The notes: generated by a model from the letters alone, not told the origin. A stretch of DNA of 64,000 nt from Pseudomonas saponiphila (GCF_900105185.1 NZ_FNTJ01000001.1:1437501-1501500), one strand, 5' to 3'; positions 52,786 to 62,073 are shown, numbered from the stretch's first letter. Program-made: numbers and translations.

Positions 52786-53913
52786 TCAGTAACCGCCGGC
52801 CTCCAGCAGTTGGGCCACGCTGGCGTTGGCCGGACGCTTGAAGTACTTGAGCAGCTCGGCGCTGCGGTTGGTGAAGATACCGTCGACCCCGGCGTCCATG
52901 ACCTTCTTGAAGTCCACCGGCTCGTCGAGGGTGTAGGCGTGCACCAGCAGGCCCTGATCGTGGGTGTACTGATTCATCCAGGGTTGCACCAGATCCGCGT
53001 AGCTTTGCTCGCCGCCCGCTGCCAGCGCCGTGGAGGGACCGGTGCCAATCGCGCCCTGGGCCTTGGCGTAGCCGATCCAGCGTTTGAATTCGCCCGGGTC
53101 CTTGGGCTGCTGCTTGGCGTAGAAGGCCGCCTTGTCGGTTTCGCCGCTGTTGGCGAAGGTGACGCTGGACGCCGGTTCGATGCTGCCGGCCCCGACCCAC
53201 AGCAGCAGCACCTTGGGCACCTGAGGCATTTCCTTGTGCAGCAGTTCCAGGCTGTGTCTGTCGAAGGTCTGCAGCACCACCTTGCCTTTGCCCTGGCCCA
53301 CGGCCAGCTCGCTCTTGGCCAGCTTTGAGCCCGCCGGGCTCAGCCAGCCGCGGTCCTGGAGCTTTTCCTTGAGTTCGTGCTCGATGCCGGGGAACAGCTG
53401 CGGCTCTTTGGTTTCGATGTACAGCCCGGGTTTGTGCTGCGTGCTGCCTTGGGCGATGTCGATGATCTCGTCCAGGGTCAGGATCTTCAGGCCGGCAAAG
53501 CCCGGCCGGGCGCGATCCGGGTGGGCCTGGTTGAACCAGCTGCCGGCGTCGAGGCGCTTGAGCTCGGCCATGGTGAAGGCGTTGGGCGGGCTGTCCTTGC
53601 GCTCGGGGAATTTCTGCGCCACGTCGGTGGTGCGTAGCAGGTTGTTGTCGTGCAGGGCGAAGAGCACGCCGTCCTTGCTGCGCTGCAGGTCCAGTTCCAG
53701 GTAGTCCGCCCCCAGATCCCGGGCCAGCCGGTAGGCCGCCGCTGTGGACTCGGGGGCATCGAAGGAGGCGCCACGGTGGGCGATCACGGCGGGCTGGGGG
53801 ATGCCCAGGCGCGCCGCCAGGGCATTCGGATCCGCCTGTTCAGCGGCCTGGGCCAGGCCGCAACCGAGCATCAGGCTCAACATCAGGGCGCGAGGGGGGA
53901 AGGTCGCTGGCAT
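52786..53913 (-). CDS. glpQ: Periplasmic glycerophosphodiester phosphodiesterase
   Basis: The 375-residue product has a Sec signal peptide (about residues 1-23, ending AQA) and a GDPD TIM-barrel with AHRGASFDAPESTAAAYRLA, YLELDLQRSKDGVLFALHD and GLYIETKEPQLFPGIE. The catalytic His pair and Ca-binding Glu/Asp are visible. It cleaves glycerophosphodiesters to glycerol-3-phosphate and alcohol. It is directly followed by an AraC gene in the same transcript. Confidence 0.93.
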   Translation of the reverse strand: MPATFPPRALMLSLMLGCGLAQAAEQADPNALAARLGIPQPAVIAHRGASFDAPESTAAAYRLARDLGADYLELDLQRSKDGVLFALHDNNLLRTTDVAQKFPERKDSPPNAFTMAELKRLDAGSWFNQAHPDRARPGFAGLKILTLDEIIDIAQGSTQHKPGLYIETKEPQLFPGIEHELKEKLQDRGWLSPAGSKLAKSELAVGQGKGKVVLQTFDRHSLELLHKEMPQVPKVLLLWVGAGSIEPASSVTFANSGETDKAAFYAKQQPKDPGEFKRWIGYAKAQGAIGTGPSTALAAGGEQSYADLVQPWMNQYTHDQGLLVHAYTLDEPVDFKKVMDAGVDGIFTNRSAELLKYFKRPANASVAQLLEAGGY

Positions 53914-54158
53914 GCTCGAAATCCTTTCGTGGAGGCGGGGGCAAGGACCTATCTTTTAGCAACACAATGACGCTTGTGCTATCTCGAGGGCGACATAAAT
54001 CCTTCTCATGCGCATCATTCAGGTTTTTTTCCGGCGCTTTGCAGTACTCTTGGCCGCGCAGTTTCCCCAGCAGAGGGAAGCCTGAGAACAGCCCTTTCCT
54101 TGCCTCGCGTGTAGACCATCGATCACCCAGTCCCGTGGGACTTACCGTGAGGTTTACC

Positions 54159-54494
54159 ATGAGCATCACCTCTGAACTCATCTGCCAGGCCGCTGACCAG
54201 CTCAAGGGTTTTGTCGGCTTCAATCGCAAGACCGGCCGTTACATCGTGCGTTTCAGCGAAGACTCCTTCGGCATGGATGTGGCCGACGACGCCATAGTGC
54301 CGGCCAGCGAATTTGTCTGGGCGCCGGTGTCCGATCAGGCCATGAGCCTCAAGCGCGAGCAGATCCAGTTATTGCTGGACCAGAACATCGACGACCGGAT
54401 CAACATCAGTGAACCGTTGCGGGTCTATATGCGCCGTAGCGATCTGCCGGAAATCCAGGCCGTGCGCAGTCTGTTGCCGACGGCTCAGGATTGA
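54159..54494 (+). CDS. DUF2025-like protein, 111 residues
   Basis: The product begins MSITSELICQAADQLKGFVG, then FNRKTGRYIVRFSEDSFGMD, and is compact and acidic with no signal or membrane helix. The opening matches what I recall for DUF2025, a Pseudomonas family of known structure but unknown function; the assignment is from memory and moderate. ATG 54159 follows GTGAGGTTTACC. A 64-residue upstream frame was rejected as non-coding. Confidence 0.78.
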   Translation: MSITSELICQAADQLKGFVGFNRKTGRYIVRFSEDSFGMDVADDAIVPASEFVWAPVSDQAMSLKREQIQLLLDQNIDDRINISEPLRVYMRRSDLPEIQAVRSLLPTAQD

Positions 54495-54529
54495 TCCGGC
54501 GGCCGGCCTGAACCGCTGTGGCCCGCGGT

Positions 54530-54865
54530 TCAGGCCTGGGCTTGAGGGCTGAAGGCATAGGCCCGTTCGACCTTGCCGACCCGGGTATGAAAGCACTGGT
54601 ACCAATCCTTGCGTCCGCGCTCGCGGATGGCGCTGTGTTCGGCGTGGTGCTTCCACGCCAGGATGGCCGCCTCGCTGCTCCAGTAGGACACGGTGATCCC
54701 GAAACCGTCCGCGCCCCGGGCCGATTCGACCCCGAGAAAGCCCGGTTGCCGACGCGCCAGTTCCAGCATGCGCTCGGCGGCCTGATCGTAGTCGGGGTCC
54801 GCAGCACCGCGTTGGGAGCTGAAGATCACCGCGTAGTAGGGCGGGGCGGGTGTCTGGCCGATCAT
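54530..54865 (-). CDS. Antibiotic biosynthesis monooxygenase (ABM) domain protein
   Basis: The 111-residue product has the dimeric alpha/beta ABM fold: YYAVIFSSQRGAADPDYDQA, then AERMLELARRQPGFLGVESA, and the SYWSSEAAILAWKHHAEHSA core. Members are heme-degrading or cofactor-less monooxygenases; function here is unknown. Its ATG overlaps the stop of the amidotransferase gene (ATGA), so the two form an operon. Confidence 0.9.
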   Translation of the reverse strand: MIGQTPAPPYYAVIFSSQRGAADPDYDQAAERMLELARRQPGFLGVESARGADGFGITVSYWSSEAAILAWKHHAEHSAIRERGRKDWYQCFHTRVGKVERAYAFSPQAQA

Positions 54866-55581
54866 CCTCGGGCCTCCAGGCAGGCATTGAGCAGGGCGCT
54901 GACCAGGGGCGGCGTGCGGCCCTTGAGAGCCGCGCGTTCGGGCTGGAACAGAGTGGCGACGAAAAATGGATGATCGGCGAGCTCCACGGCGCGCAGATCT
55001 CCCAGGCTGTCGTGGCCGCTGGCGCGCAGGGTGCCTGCGAGCAGGGGGCCGGCAAAGTCTGGATTGACGCCGTAGCGGCAGCGATAGCCTTCCTCGATGC
55101 TCCGGGTGCCATAGGCCTTGGCGATTCGACTGCCGTGTTGCAGTTCGATGCGCTCACGGGCCTCCACCAGGGCGCAGCTCAAAGGGGTGAGCAGTGCGCG
55201 CTCGGCATCGGGGGCGATCTCGCCGTGTTCGGCATCGGCCCAGCCCAGCACGTTGCGCGCGTATTCCAGGACCGCATGCTGAAAGCCGCCACAGGTGCCG
55301 AGGAAGGGGCGCTGTTGCTCCCGGGCCACGCGGATCGCCAGCAGCGCGCCGTGGATGTTCCGGTAGGGGCTGCCGGGCACGCACCAGATGGCGTCGAAGC
55401 CTTGCAACAGGTGCTCGTGAGTCAGATCGGCAGTGGCCAGCCATTGCACGTCGAGGGTGATTGCGGCGTCGGCTGCGGCCCGATCCAGGGCCAGGGGAAT
55501 GGCCTGGTGCGCGGTGATCAGTGGGTCGTGATCCCCCACCAGGGCGATGCGCAGGGGCGGTGTCGAGGCGGGTGCTTGCAT
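54862..55581 (-). CDS. CTP-synthase-like class I glutamine amidotransferase, atypical active site
   Basis: The 239-residue stand-alone GATase-1 domain has the nucleophile elbow GTCGGFQHAVLEYARN (C97), as in CTP synthase. The expected HPE active-site motif reads FQPE here: the catalytic His is Gln (position 213) while Glu (215) is kept. No synthetase domain is fused. Inference: a non-classical hydrolase or pseudo-amidotransferase. CGGAGAAGCCC precedes the ATG. It is co-transcribed with the ABM gene and divergent from a LysR. Confidence 0.87.
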   Translation of the reverse strand: MQAPASTPPLRIALVGDHDPLITAHQAIPLALDRAAADAAITLDVQWLATADLTHEHLLQGFDAIWCVPGSPYRNIHGALLAIRVAREQQRPFLGTCGGFQHAVLEYARNVLGWADAEHGEIAPDAERALLTPLSCALVEARERIELQHGSRIAKAYGTRSIEEGYRCRYGVNPDFAGPLLAGTLRASGHDSLGDLRAVELADHPFFVATLFQPERAALKGRTPPLVSALLNACLEARG

Positions 55582-55669
55582 GGGCTTCTCCGGTAAGGGC
55601 GCTGACTTGTCGATTGCCTGGGGCCACTATAGATTGGCGTCCACGCAATCAATATTGGCGTTTACCCAA

Positions 55670-56548
55670 GTGATCAATGCAGCAGTGCACTATCAGCTGG
55701 ACTACCCCGATCTGTCGCTGGTCCTGGCCCTGGTCCGTGGCGGCTCCCTGGCCCGTGCCGCGGCCCTGCTCAAGGTGGATGTTTCGACGGTGTTTCGTGC
55801 CGTGCGTCGCCTGGAAGCCGGGCTCGGTCAGCAACTGTTCGACAAGAGCCGTGCCGGCTACCTGCCCACCAGCCTGGCCCAGGCCCTGGCACTGCAGGCC
55901 GAACAGGCGGAACAGGCCCTGGAGGCGGCGCGGATCGGTGTGGCCCAGGGCGGCGAGGTCATCAGCGGTACGGTGCGCCTGACCTGTACCGATTCGGTAT
56001 TGCAGGGCTTGTTGCTACCGGCCCTGGCGCAGTTCATGCCCAAGTACCCCGCGTTGGTCATCGAACTGTGCACCTCGAATGATTTCGCCAACCTCAACCG
56101 TCGCGATGCGGACATCGCCGTGCGCCTCACCGCGACTCCTCCGGAGCATCTGGTGGGGCGCTGCCTGGGGACGGTGGCGTATCGGGTATGCACCAGCCCG
56201 GCGTATCGGCACCGGGTGGATTGCACCGATCTGGCACGGGTGGCCTGGATTGCCCCGGATGACTTTCTGCCGGATCACCCCACGGTGGTCTGGCGCCGTC
56301 AGCAGTGGCCCGGTGTGCAGCCCAGTTATCGCTGCAACAGCATGCTGGCGGCGACCGAGCTGGTGCGGGCCGGCCTGGGGGTGGCGGCGTTGCCGGACTT
56401 TCTCCTGGGCGGTGGCGACCTGGAGGCGCTGGGCGAGCCCCTGGAGCATGCAACCGCCTTGTGGCTGTTGACCCGCCCGGACTGTCGGGCCCTGCGCTCG
56501 GTGGTGACGCTGTTCGATGAACTGGGGCGTCATCTGCGCTGGCCCTGA
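55670..56548 (+). CDS. LysR-family regulator, divergent from GATase/ABM operon
   Basis: About 292 residues: helix-turn-helix LDYPDLSLVLALVRGGSLAR, then AAALLKVDVSTVFRAVRRLE, and a LysR effector domain. There is no ATG before the domain in this frame; GTG 55670 (MINAAVHYQLDY) is the most likely start, with GTG 55685 as the alternative. The 88-bp divergent gap contains two ATTGGCG direct repeats 25 bp apart, possible regulator sites. It probably controls the GATase/ABM pair. Confidence 0.85.
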   Translation: MINAAVHYQLDYPDLSLVLALVRGGSLARAAALLKVDVSTVFRAVRRLEAGLGQQLFDKSRAGYLPTSLAQALALQAEQAEQALEAARIGVAQGGEVISGTVRLTCTDSVLQGLLLPALAQFMPKYPALVIELCTSNDFANLNRRDADIAVRLTATPPEHLVGRCLGTVAYRVCTSPAYRHRVDCTDLARVAWIAPDDFLPDHPTVVWRRQQWPGVQPSYRCNSMLAATELVRAGLGVAALPDFLLGGGDLEALGEPLEHATALWLLTRPDCRALRSVVTLFDELGRHLRWP

Positions 56549-56553
56549 ATACC

Positions 56554-57093
56554 TCAGGCCGCCGGTGGTTCCTTGCGGACGAAGTGCGCGTGCATCTCGC
56601 TGGTGAGGTTTTCGATGCGTTCGCTCAGTTGCTTGGTCATCTCCGTGAGGCGGGTGTTCTGCTCCAGCAACTCCAGCAGTTGCCCGGTGGTTTGCGCGGC
56701 CTGGGCCTGGCGTTCGCTGTTGACGATGGCCAGGGCCTCGCGGTGTTGGGCGTCGGCGTCGGACTGGGCCTTGTCGCGGGCGGCCTGGCGGGTCTGGGCC
56801 AGCAGGATCAGCGGCGCGGCGTAGGCTGCCTGCAGGCTGAAGGCCAGGTTCAGAAGGATGAAGGGATAGACGTCGAACTGAGTGACGCCGCTGAGGTTGA
56901 GGGCGATCCAGATCGCCACGATCAGGGTCTGTGCCCCGAGAAAGGTCGGGGTGCCGAAGAAACGGGCAAAGGCCTCGGCCTTCAAGGCAAAGGCATCGTT
57001 GCCGAAGGTAGGGGCCAGGTGGGCATGGGCGCGGTGAAAGCGCAGGTGATCGGTGACTGGGGTGGTTTCTTTGGGGGTGTCGCTGGAACTCAT
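56554..57093 (-). CDS. DUF1003 membrane protein
   Basis: The 179-residue product has the DUF1003 core of two membrane helices (TPTFLGAQTLIVAIWIALNL and YPFILLNLAFSLQAAYAAPL) followed by a C-terminal coiled coil (AQTTGQLLELLEQNTRLTEM, then TKQLSERIENLT). Function unknown. It converges with the LysR gene at 55670 (six bases between stops). Confidence 0.9.
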   Translation of the reverse strand: MSSSDTPKETTPVTDHLRFHRAHAHLAPTFGNDAFALKAEAFARFFGTPTFLGAQTLIVAIWIALNLSGVTQFDVYPFILLNLAFSLQAAYAAPLILLAQTRQAARDKAQSDADAQHREALAIVNSERQAQAAQTTGQLLELLEQNTRLTEMTKQLSERIENLTSEMHAHFVRKEPPAA

Positions 57094-57182
57094 GATGGCC
57101 TCCGCCAGGCACTGGGACGTCTGGCCACTATAGTCCTCGAGGCTGTCCCCGACGTCATTGTCGACGCCGGGAAAACCCTCCC

Positions 57183-58502
57183 CTACAGCGCATCACGTTC
57201 GTTGGCGAACATGCTCACGGCTTGCACCGCGTCACTGGCCCCATCGCGAATCTGCAGGATCACGGTGCCGGCCTGATCCGCCAGTTGCACGCCCTTGGCC
57301 GCCCGTTCCCGGGTGCCGTCCATGCTCTTGATGGCTTGCAGGGTTTCGTTCTGGATCATGTCGATCATGCTGGCGATTTCCGCGGTCGAGCCGCTGGTGC
57401 GCGCCGCCAACTGGCGAACTTCATCGGCCACCACGGCGAAGCCGCGCCCCTGTTCGCCGGCCCGGGCGGCCTCGATGGCGGCATTGAGGGCCAGCAGGTT
57501 GGTCTGGTCGGCAATCCCGCGGATGGTGTTGACGATGGCGGTGATCTGTTCCGAACGTTCGCCAAGGCGGGCGATCAGGGTGGAGGAGTCCTCGATGTTG
57601 TGGGCGATCTGGCGCATTTCACTGGCGGCTTGCTGGATCACGCCGGTGCCTTGCTCGGCGACTTTCCGGGTCTGCACCGAGATGTGATAAGCCTGGCTCG
57701 CGCTCTGGGCATCCTGCTCGTGTTTCTCCACTTGCTGGCTGACGTCGGCGGCGTACTTGATCACTTTGCACAGGCGTCCGCTGGCGTCGTAGACCGGGTT
57801 GTAGTTGGCTTCCAGCCACAGCGTGCGGCCGTGCTTGTCGATCCGTTCGAAGCGACCGCTGAAGAACTCGCCCTTGTTCAGGCGATTCCAGAAGTCCTGG
57901 TAGGCGCTGCTGTTGACCAGTTCGGGCTTGCAGAACATCCGATGATGCTTGCCCTGGACCTGCGCCAGGCTGTAGCCCATGCAACCGAGGAAGTTGGCGT
58001 TGGCGCTGATGATGCTGCCATCGAGGTTGAACTCGATCACCGCCATGGCCCGATCGATGGCATCCAGCTTGTTGCGCGCCTCGGCTTCTTCCTGGATTCG
58101 AGTGGTGACATCCAGGGCGTACTTGACCACCTTGTACACCGCGCCCGAGGCGTCGCGGATAGGGTTGTAGCTGGCTTCCAGCCACAGGCTCTGCCCGGCA
58201 CTGCCGACCCGTTCAAAGGTTCCGGACTGGAACTGACCTTCTCTGAGGCGTGCCCACAATTGCTGATAGTCGCTGCTGCGCGCGTACTCCGGGGTACAGA
58301 ACAGGCGGTGCGACTGGCCGAGTACCTGGTCTTCGCGATAGCCCAGGGTCTTGAGGAAATTGTCGTTGGCGCGCAATACGCAGCCTTGCAGATCGAACTC
58401 GATCACCGCCATGGAGCGGTCGATGGCTTCCAGCAAGCTCGATTGTTCGGCAACGGTCCGGTTCAGGGCGTCGATGGTCTTGTTGTGGCGGTTGAATAGC
58501 AT
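57183..58502 (-). CDS. Soluble PAS-PAS methyl-accepting transducer, BdlA-like
   Basis: The 439-residue product is the same length and architecture as the protein at 8349: two PAS domains ([23 protein letters not shown] and [23 protein letters not shown]) and a short signalling hairpin with tip [20 protein letters not shown]. It has no membrane helix. It lies 358 bp from a GGDEF gene on the same strand. Inference: an intracellular sensor, possibly c-di-GMP-linked biofilm dispersal or energy taxis. Confidence 0.9.
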   Translation of the reverse strand: MLFNRHNKTIDALNRTVAEQSSLLEAIDRSMAVIEFDLQGCVLRANDNFLKTLGYREDQVLGQSHRLFCTPEYARSSDYQQLWARLREGQFQSGTFERVGSAGQSLWLEASYNPIRDASGAVYKVVKYALDVTTRIQEEAEARNKLDAIDRAMAVIEFNLDGSIISANANFLGCMGYSLAQVQGKHHRMFCKPELVNSSAYQDFWNRLNKGEFFSGRFERIDKHGRTLWLEANYNPVYDASGRLCKVIKYAADVSQQVEKHEQDAQSASQAYHISVQTRKVAEQGTGVIQQAASEMRQIAHNIEDSSTLIARLGERSEQITAIVNTIRGIADQTNLLALNAAIEAARAGEQGRGFAVVADEVRQLAARTSGSTAEIASMIDMIQNETLQAIKSMDGTRERAAKGVQLADQAGTVILQIRDGASDAVQAVSMFANERDAL

Positions 58503-58860
58503 GTGGGCAGGTGCTCTGTGGGAGAAACGTTGCGTCGATCCCTATTGAGTGCGCCGGTACGCCGAATGCTCCCCGGCGCTCGGCATTATCTGCTCAATGT
58601 CAGCGTTCCATGACTGACAGAAGATACATTCGCAGCAATGCGACGGGGACGCTTCAGGCGCGCGTCGGTGGCCGCGTCAAGGGAGACGTAGCGGCTGCGA
58701 ATCGATTGGGTTGGAGTGACTGGCTTCGGTGGCGGCAGTTGCGGTTGTGGGCATCCGTTGCAACGAAGTGGCGGCATTATGATGGCAACTGCCTGGATAA
58801 ATCCAAATAAACTTGTACAAAAATGTTTTTTACTTCCTTTTTGTATAAGTTTTTTCGGTT
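58503..58860. other. 358-bp intergenic region with AT-rich inverted repeat
   Basis: No credible gene. The segment nearest the GGDEF stop is strongly AT-rich and contains an inverted repeat: AAACTTGTACAAAAA (58809-58823) against TTTTTGTATAAGTTT (58838-58852), one mismatch. It probably acts as a terminator for the GGDEF gene (minus strand). The left part should hold the promoter of the transducer gene at 58502. Confidence 0.6.
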
Positions 58861-59931
58861 TTATGCCAATTGCGATCGTGGCACGTAGCCGTTGGCGTCG
58901 TTGCTGGCTATCCGGTTGCGTCCGTTTTTTTTCGCCTGGTACAGGGCTTGGTCCGCGGCGTTGAGCCAGGTGGCCGGATCCTCGAAGCCGGCATCGAAGG
59001 CAGCCAGACCAATACTCAGGCTGACATTCAACTCGCTCACTTGTGGGTGCCGGTACTGGCTGAAGACCCGGCGCAGGCGCTCCATGATATCGAGCGCCTG
59101 CTGCTGGCTCATGCGCGGTAGGATCACGCAGAATTCGTCGCCACCGTAGCGGCCGGCCAGGTCATCGTGGCGCAGGTTGCGTCGCAGTTCGTTGCTCAAG
59201 TGACGCAGGACGGTATCGCCAATGATGTGGCCGTAGGTGTCGTTGATCGCCTTGAAGTGGTCGATGTCGATCAGGGCGATGCAGGCGTGCATCTGCTGCT
59301 GTCGGCATTTGTGGAACTTGATATGCAGCAGGTCCTTCCAGGAACCGTGGTTGAGCAGGCCGGTGAGGCTGTCGGTGCGACTCAGGGCGCTCAGGGCGCG
59401 CTTGTGTTCGGACAGTTTGATTGCCAGGCGATAGCAGACCATGCCCACCGCCAGGGGATAGAGAGTCAGCATGGGTAGGCAGGCGTAGATCTGCAGCGGG
59501 TTGATCAGGGTTGTGAAGTGTGGCCCGAACAGGGCCCAGGACAGCAGCCCCCCGGTGCATTGGGCCAGAGTGCCGCGAATGAACAGGCGCAGGCCACCCG
59601 CGGCCACGTTGTTCATGGCCATCATCGAGAGGATGGTGACCGCCGGCAGCGGGTTGAACTGCATGGTCGCTGCCCAGAAACCGCCCAGCAACGAGTCATA
59701 CAGCAGATTGCGGCGTTCTGCCCGGTAGGGAAACGCCGAACGGGCGGACAGTTGATAGGCCAGGTGGGGCCAGATCAGGCCGTTGAACAACAGCAGGCCC
59801 CATATCCAGTCCGGCAGTGCCAGGGTAGCGAGTGCCGCCAGGACACTGATGCCGCCGATGCCCAGGCCGATGATCCTTGGCCAATAGATGCGTCGGGCAA
59901 ATGACAGCCCTTTGCCGCGTTGGTTTTCCAT
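58861..59931 (-). CDS. Diguanylate cyclase, MASE2-GGDEF
   Basis: The 356-residue product has about four or five N-terminal membrane helices in a MASE2-type sensor (YRAERRNLLYDSLLGGFWAA) and a C-terminal GGDEF domain. The active site GGDEF is at residues 263-267, with the inhibitory RxxD motif (RHDD) five residues earlier. It should make c-di-GMP and be product-inhibited. AGGA lies six bases before ATG 59931; longer upstream frames are non-coding. It is on the same strand as, and 358 bp upstream of, the PAS transducer. Confidence 0.92.
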   Translation of the reverse strand: MENQRGKGLSFARRIYWPRIIGLGIGGISVLAALATLALPDWIWGLLLFNGLIWPHLAYQLSARSAFPYRAERRNLLYDSLLGGFWAATMQFNPLPAVTILSMMAMNNVAAGGLRLFIRGTLAQCTGGLLSWALFGPHFTTLINPLQIYACLPMLTLYPLAVGMVCYRLAIKLSEHKRALSALSRTDSLTGLLNHGSWKDLLHIKFHKCRQQQMHACIALIDIDHFKAINDTYGHIIGDTVLRHLSNELRRNLRHDDLAGRYGGDEFCVILPRMSQQQALDIMERLRRVFSQYRHPQVSELNVSLSIGLAAFDAGFEDPATWLNAADQALYQAKKNGRNRIASNDANGYVPRSQLA

Positions 59932-60101
59932 AAATTCCTGCACCAGATTTTGCACTGAAACACTTTTTGGTGTTTTTGCGGCATTGCCGTTTATCGGATC
60001 AGTCTGATGAATATTGTCATTTATTCCACTAGGAATAATCAGTGTCCTTCGAAGCCATTTCACGGTGGCAGGGGCAGGGCATGCTGGCAGATCGACCTGA
60101 A

Positions 60102-60710
60102 TCAGGCCTGGTAGTGGCAGAGAAACATGTCCAGTGCCGATTCGATGACCCGGGTCTGCAGGTCCGCTGTCAGGGGCGGTTGGCCCAGGGTGATCTGCGG
60201 CCAGAAGGCGAAGCTCTTGAGCAGCCCGTGCATCTGTTGGGCTGCGAACTCCGGGTCCAGCGGCTTGAGGCGGCCGTCGGCCAGGGCGCCGCGGATCCAC
60301 AGGGTCAGGCCTTCTTCCCGTTCACCGAGCCGCGCCACCATGTCCTGAGCCCGTTCGGGGGAGTGGATGGCCGCAGCAATCGCCACTCGGGCCAGGTCAA
60401 GAAAATTGTCGTCGGCCAGCAGTTGCAGCTTGGCCCGCAGCAGTGCTTCCAGTTGCCCGCGCAGGGGCTGGTCGTGGCGGTAGGCGACTTCCGCTTGAGC
60501 GCTGATGCTGGCCCAGAGCTTGTGCAGGATCTCGGCGAACAACTCTTCCTTGCTCGGAAAGTGGTTGTACACCGTGCGCTTGGATACACCTGCCGTGGCG
60601 GCAATCTTGTCCATGCTGGTGATGTCGAAGCCGCTGGTGCGGAATTCGCTGATCGCCGCCTGGATGATGGCATTGCGTTTAAGGTCGGTGAGGCGCTTTG
60701 GAGCTGTCAT
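60102..60710 (-). CDS. TetR-family regulator, divergent from metallo-hydrolase
   Basis: The 202-residue product has an N-terminal helix-turn-helix at about residues 25-50 (ITSMDKIAATAGVSKRTVYN, then HFPSKEELFAEI) and an all-helical ligand domain. It is divergent from the MBL-fold gene at 60914, and a perfect palindrome lies between them, 75-97 bp from its own start. Inference: it represses the hydrolase, and perhaps itself, until a ligand binds. Confidence 0.92.
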   Translation of the reverse strand: MTAPKRLTDLKRNAIIQAAISEFRTSGFDITSMDKIAATAGVSKRTVYNHFPSKEELFAEILHKLWASISAQAEVAYRHDQPLRGQLEALLRAKLQLLADDNFLDLARVAIAAAIHSPERAQDMVARLGEREEGLTLWIRGALADGRLKPLDPEFAAQQMHGLLKSFAFWPQITLGQPPLTADLQTRVIESALDMFLCHYQA

Positions 60711-60784
60711 AAGTTGGGTTCGATCAGGGTGGGCGGCTAAATCAATCGGCAGTCTACTTCGTCTTAATCCTGTTGCAATCTAGA

Positions 60785-60806
60785 AACTACACTGTGTAGT
60801 GTAGTT
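60785..60806. promoter_or_regulatory. Perfect palindrome, probable TetR operator
   Basis: AACTACACT-GTGT-AGTGTAGTT: 9-bp exact arms in the divergent TetR/metallo-hydrolase region. Size and symmetry fit a TetR dimer. Confidence 0.78.
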
Positions 60807-60913
60807 CTCCTTCAGAACGATGATTGGCGGCTGATGCTTGCGTGCCTTGGCCTGTAGATCGTCCCGTAGAACCACCTCGGAACCTTGCCGCGTTCCACGG
60901 AGTCCTTTCAATC

Positions 60914-61972
60914 ATGGCTAATGTCTCGTCCAGCCTGACCCGCGCTTCTGGTCAGCCAACCTCTCGTCAGGAGCAGGGCGCCTTTCGCAACCATGCTCCG
61001 GTGCGTCGTGCCGGCTTCGGCAAAACCTTGCAGATCTTCTGGAACATGCTGTTCCACAAACCGCGCAACACCCGTCCAGCAGGGGCGATCCCGGTGCAGA
61101 CGTTGACCCTTGAACAATTGTTGGCAGCGCCCAATCACAGCGTGTTTCGCCTGGGCCACTCCACCGTGTTGCTGAAGATGCGCGACAAGTTCTGGATCAC
61201 CGACCCGGTGTTTGCAGAGCGGGCCTCACCGGTGCAATGGGCCGGACCAAAGCGCTTTCATCAGCCGCCCATCAGCCTGGAGGCGCTGCCGGAGATCGAG
61301 GCGGTGATCCTGTCCCACGATCATTACGACCACCTGGACCACCAGACGGTGCTGAGCCTGGCGGACAAGACCCGACACTTCCTGACTCCGCTGGGCGTGG
61401 GTGACACCCTGATCAAATGGGGCGTAGCGGCGAGCAAGGTGCGGCAGCTGGATTGGTGGCAGGGGTGCGACGTCGACGGCATACGTTTTGTCGCTACGCC
61501 GTCGCAGCATTTTTCCGGTCGCGGCCTGTTCGACGGCAACCGCACCCTGTGGGCTTCCTGGGTGATGATCGATGGGCCGACGCGGATCTTCTTCAGCGGT
61601 GATACCGGGTACTTCGACGGCTTCAAGCGCATCGGCCAGCAGTACGGTCCCTTCGACCTGACACTGATGGAAACCGGGGCCTACAACGTCGAATGGCCCC
61701 ACGTGCACATGCAGCCGGAGCAAACCCTGCAAGCCCATATCGATCTGCGTGGCCGCTGGCTGCTGCCGATCCATAACGGCACCTTCGACCTGGCCATGCA
61801 TGCCTGGCATGAACCCTTCGACCGTATCCTGGCCCTGGCCTGGGAACGCAGCATCAACATCACCACGCCGCAGATGGGCGAAGCCTTCAGCCTGGCGCAA
61901 CCTCAGCGGGGCAGCGCCTGGTGGCTGGAGGTGGATGGCGTTCTGGAGCAGATGGGCATCGAGTCCGCGTAA
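60914..61972 (+). CDS. MBL-fold metallo-hydrolase, NAPE-PLD/RomA-like
   Basis: The 352-residue product has the metallo-beta-lactamase HxHxDH motif at residues 135-140 (SHDHYDHLDH), an upstream FRLGHSTVLLKMRDKFWITD, an SGDTGYFDGF Asp ligand region and a final HNGTFDLAMHAWHEP. This fits the N-acylphosphatidylethanolamine phospholipase D/RomA/UlaG-like branch. ATG 60914 is used; 30 upstream residues are non-coding. It is probably regulated by the divergent TetR. The substrate is a lipid or phosphodiester by analogy only. Confidence 0.88.
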   Translation: MANVSSSLTRASGQPTSRQEQGAFRNHAPVRRAGFGKTLQIFWNMLFHKPRNTRPAGAIPVQTLTLEQLLAAPNHSVFRLGHSTVLLKMRDKFWITDPVFAERASPVQWAGPKRFHQPPISLEALPEIEAVILSHDHYDHLDHQTVLSLADKTRHFLTPLGVGDTLIKWGVAASKVRQLDWWQGCDVDGIRFVATPSQHFSGRGLFDGNRTLWASWVMIDGPTRIFFSGDTGYFDGFKRIGQQYGPFDLTLMETGAYNVEWPHVHMQPEQTLQAHIDLRGRWLLPIHNGTFDLAMHAWHEPFDRILALAWERSINITTPQMGEAFSLAQPQRGSAWWLEVDGVLEQMGIESA

Positions 61973-62073
61973 TTTCAGGACTGGCCACGAGGGTGACCAG
62001 TTGCCTGATACATCGGGTTTGGACCCCGTCCTTGAGCGCCGGTCCGATGTCGGTGACTGTCCGGGGCCCTCGA

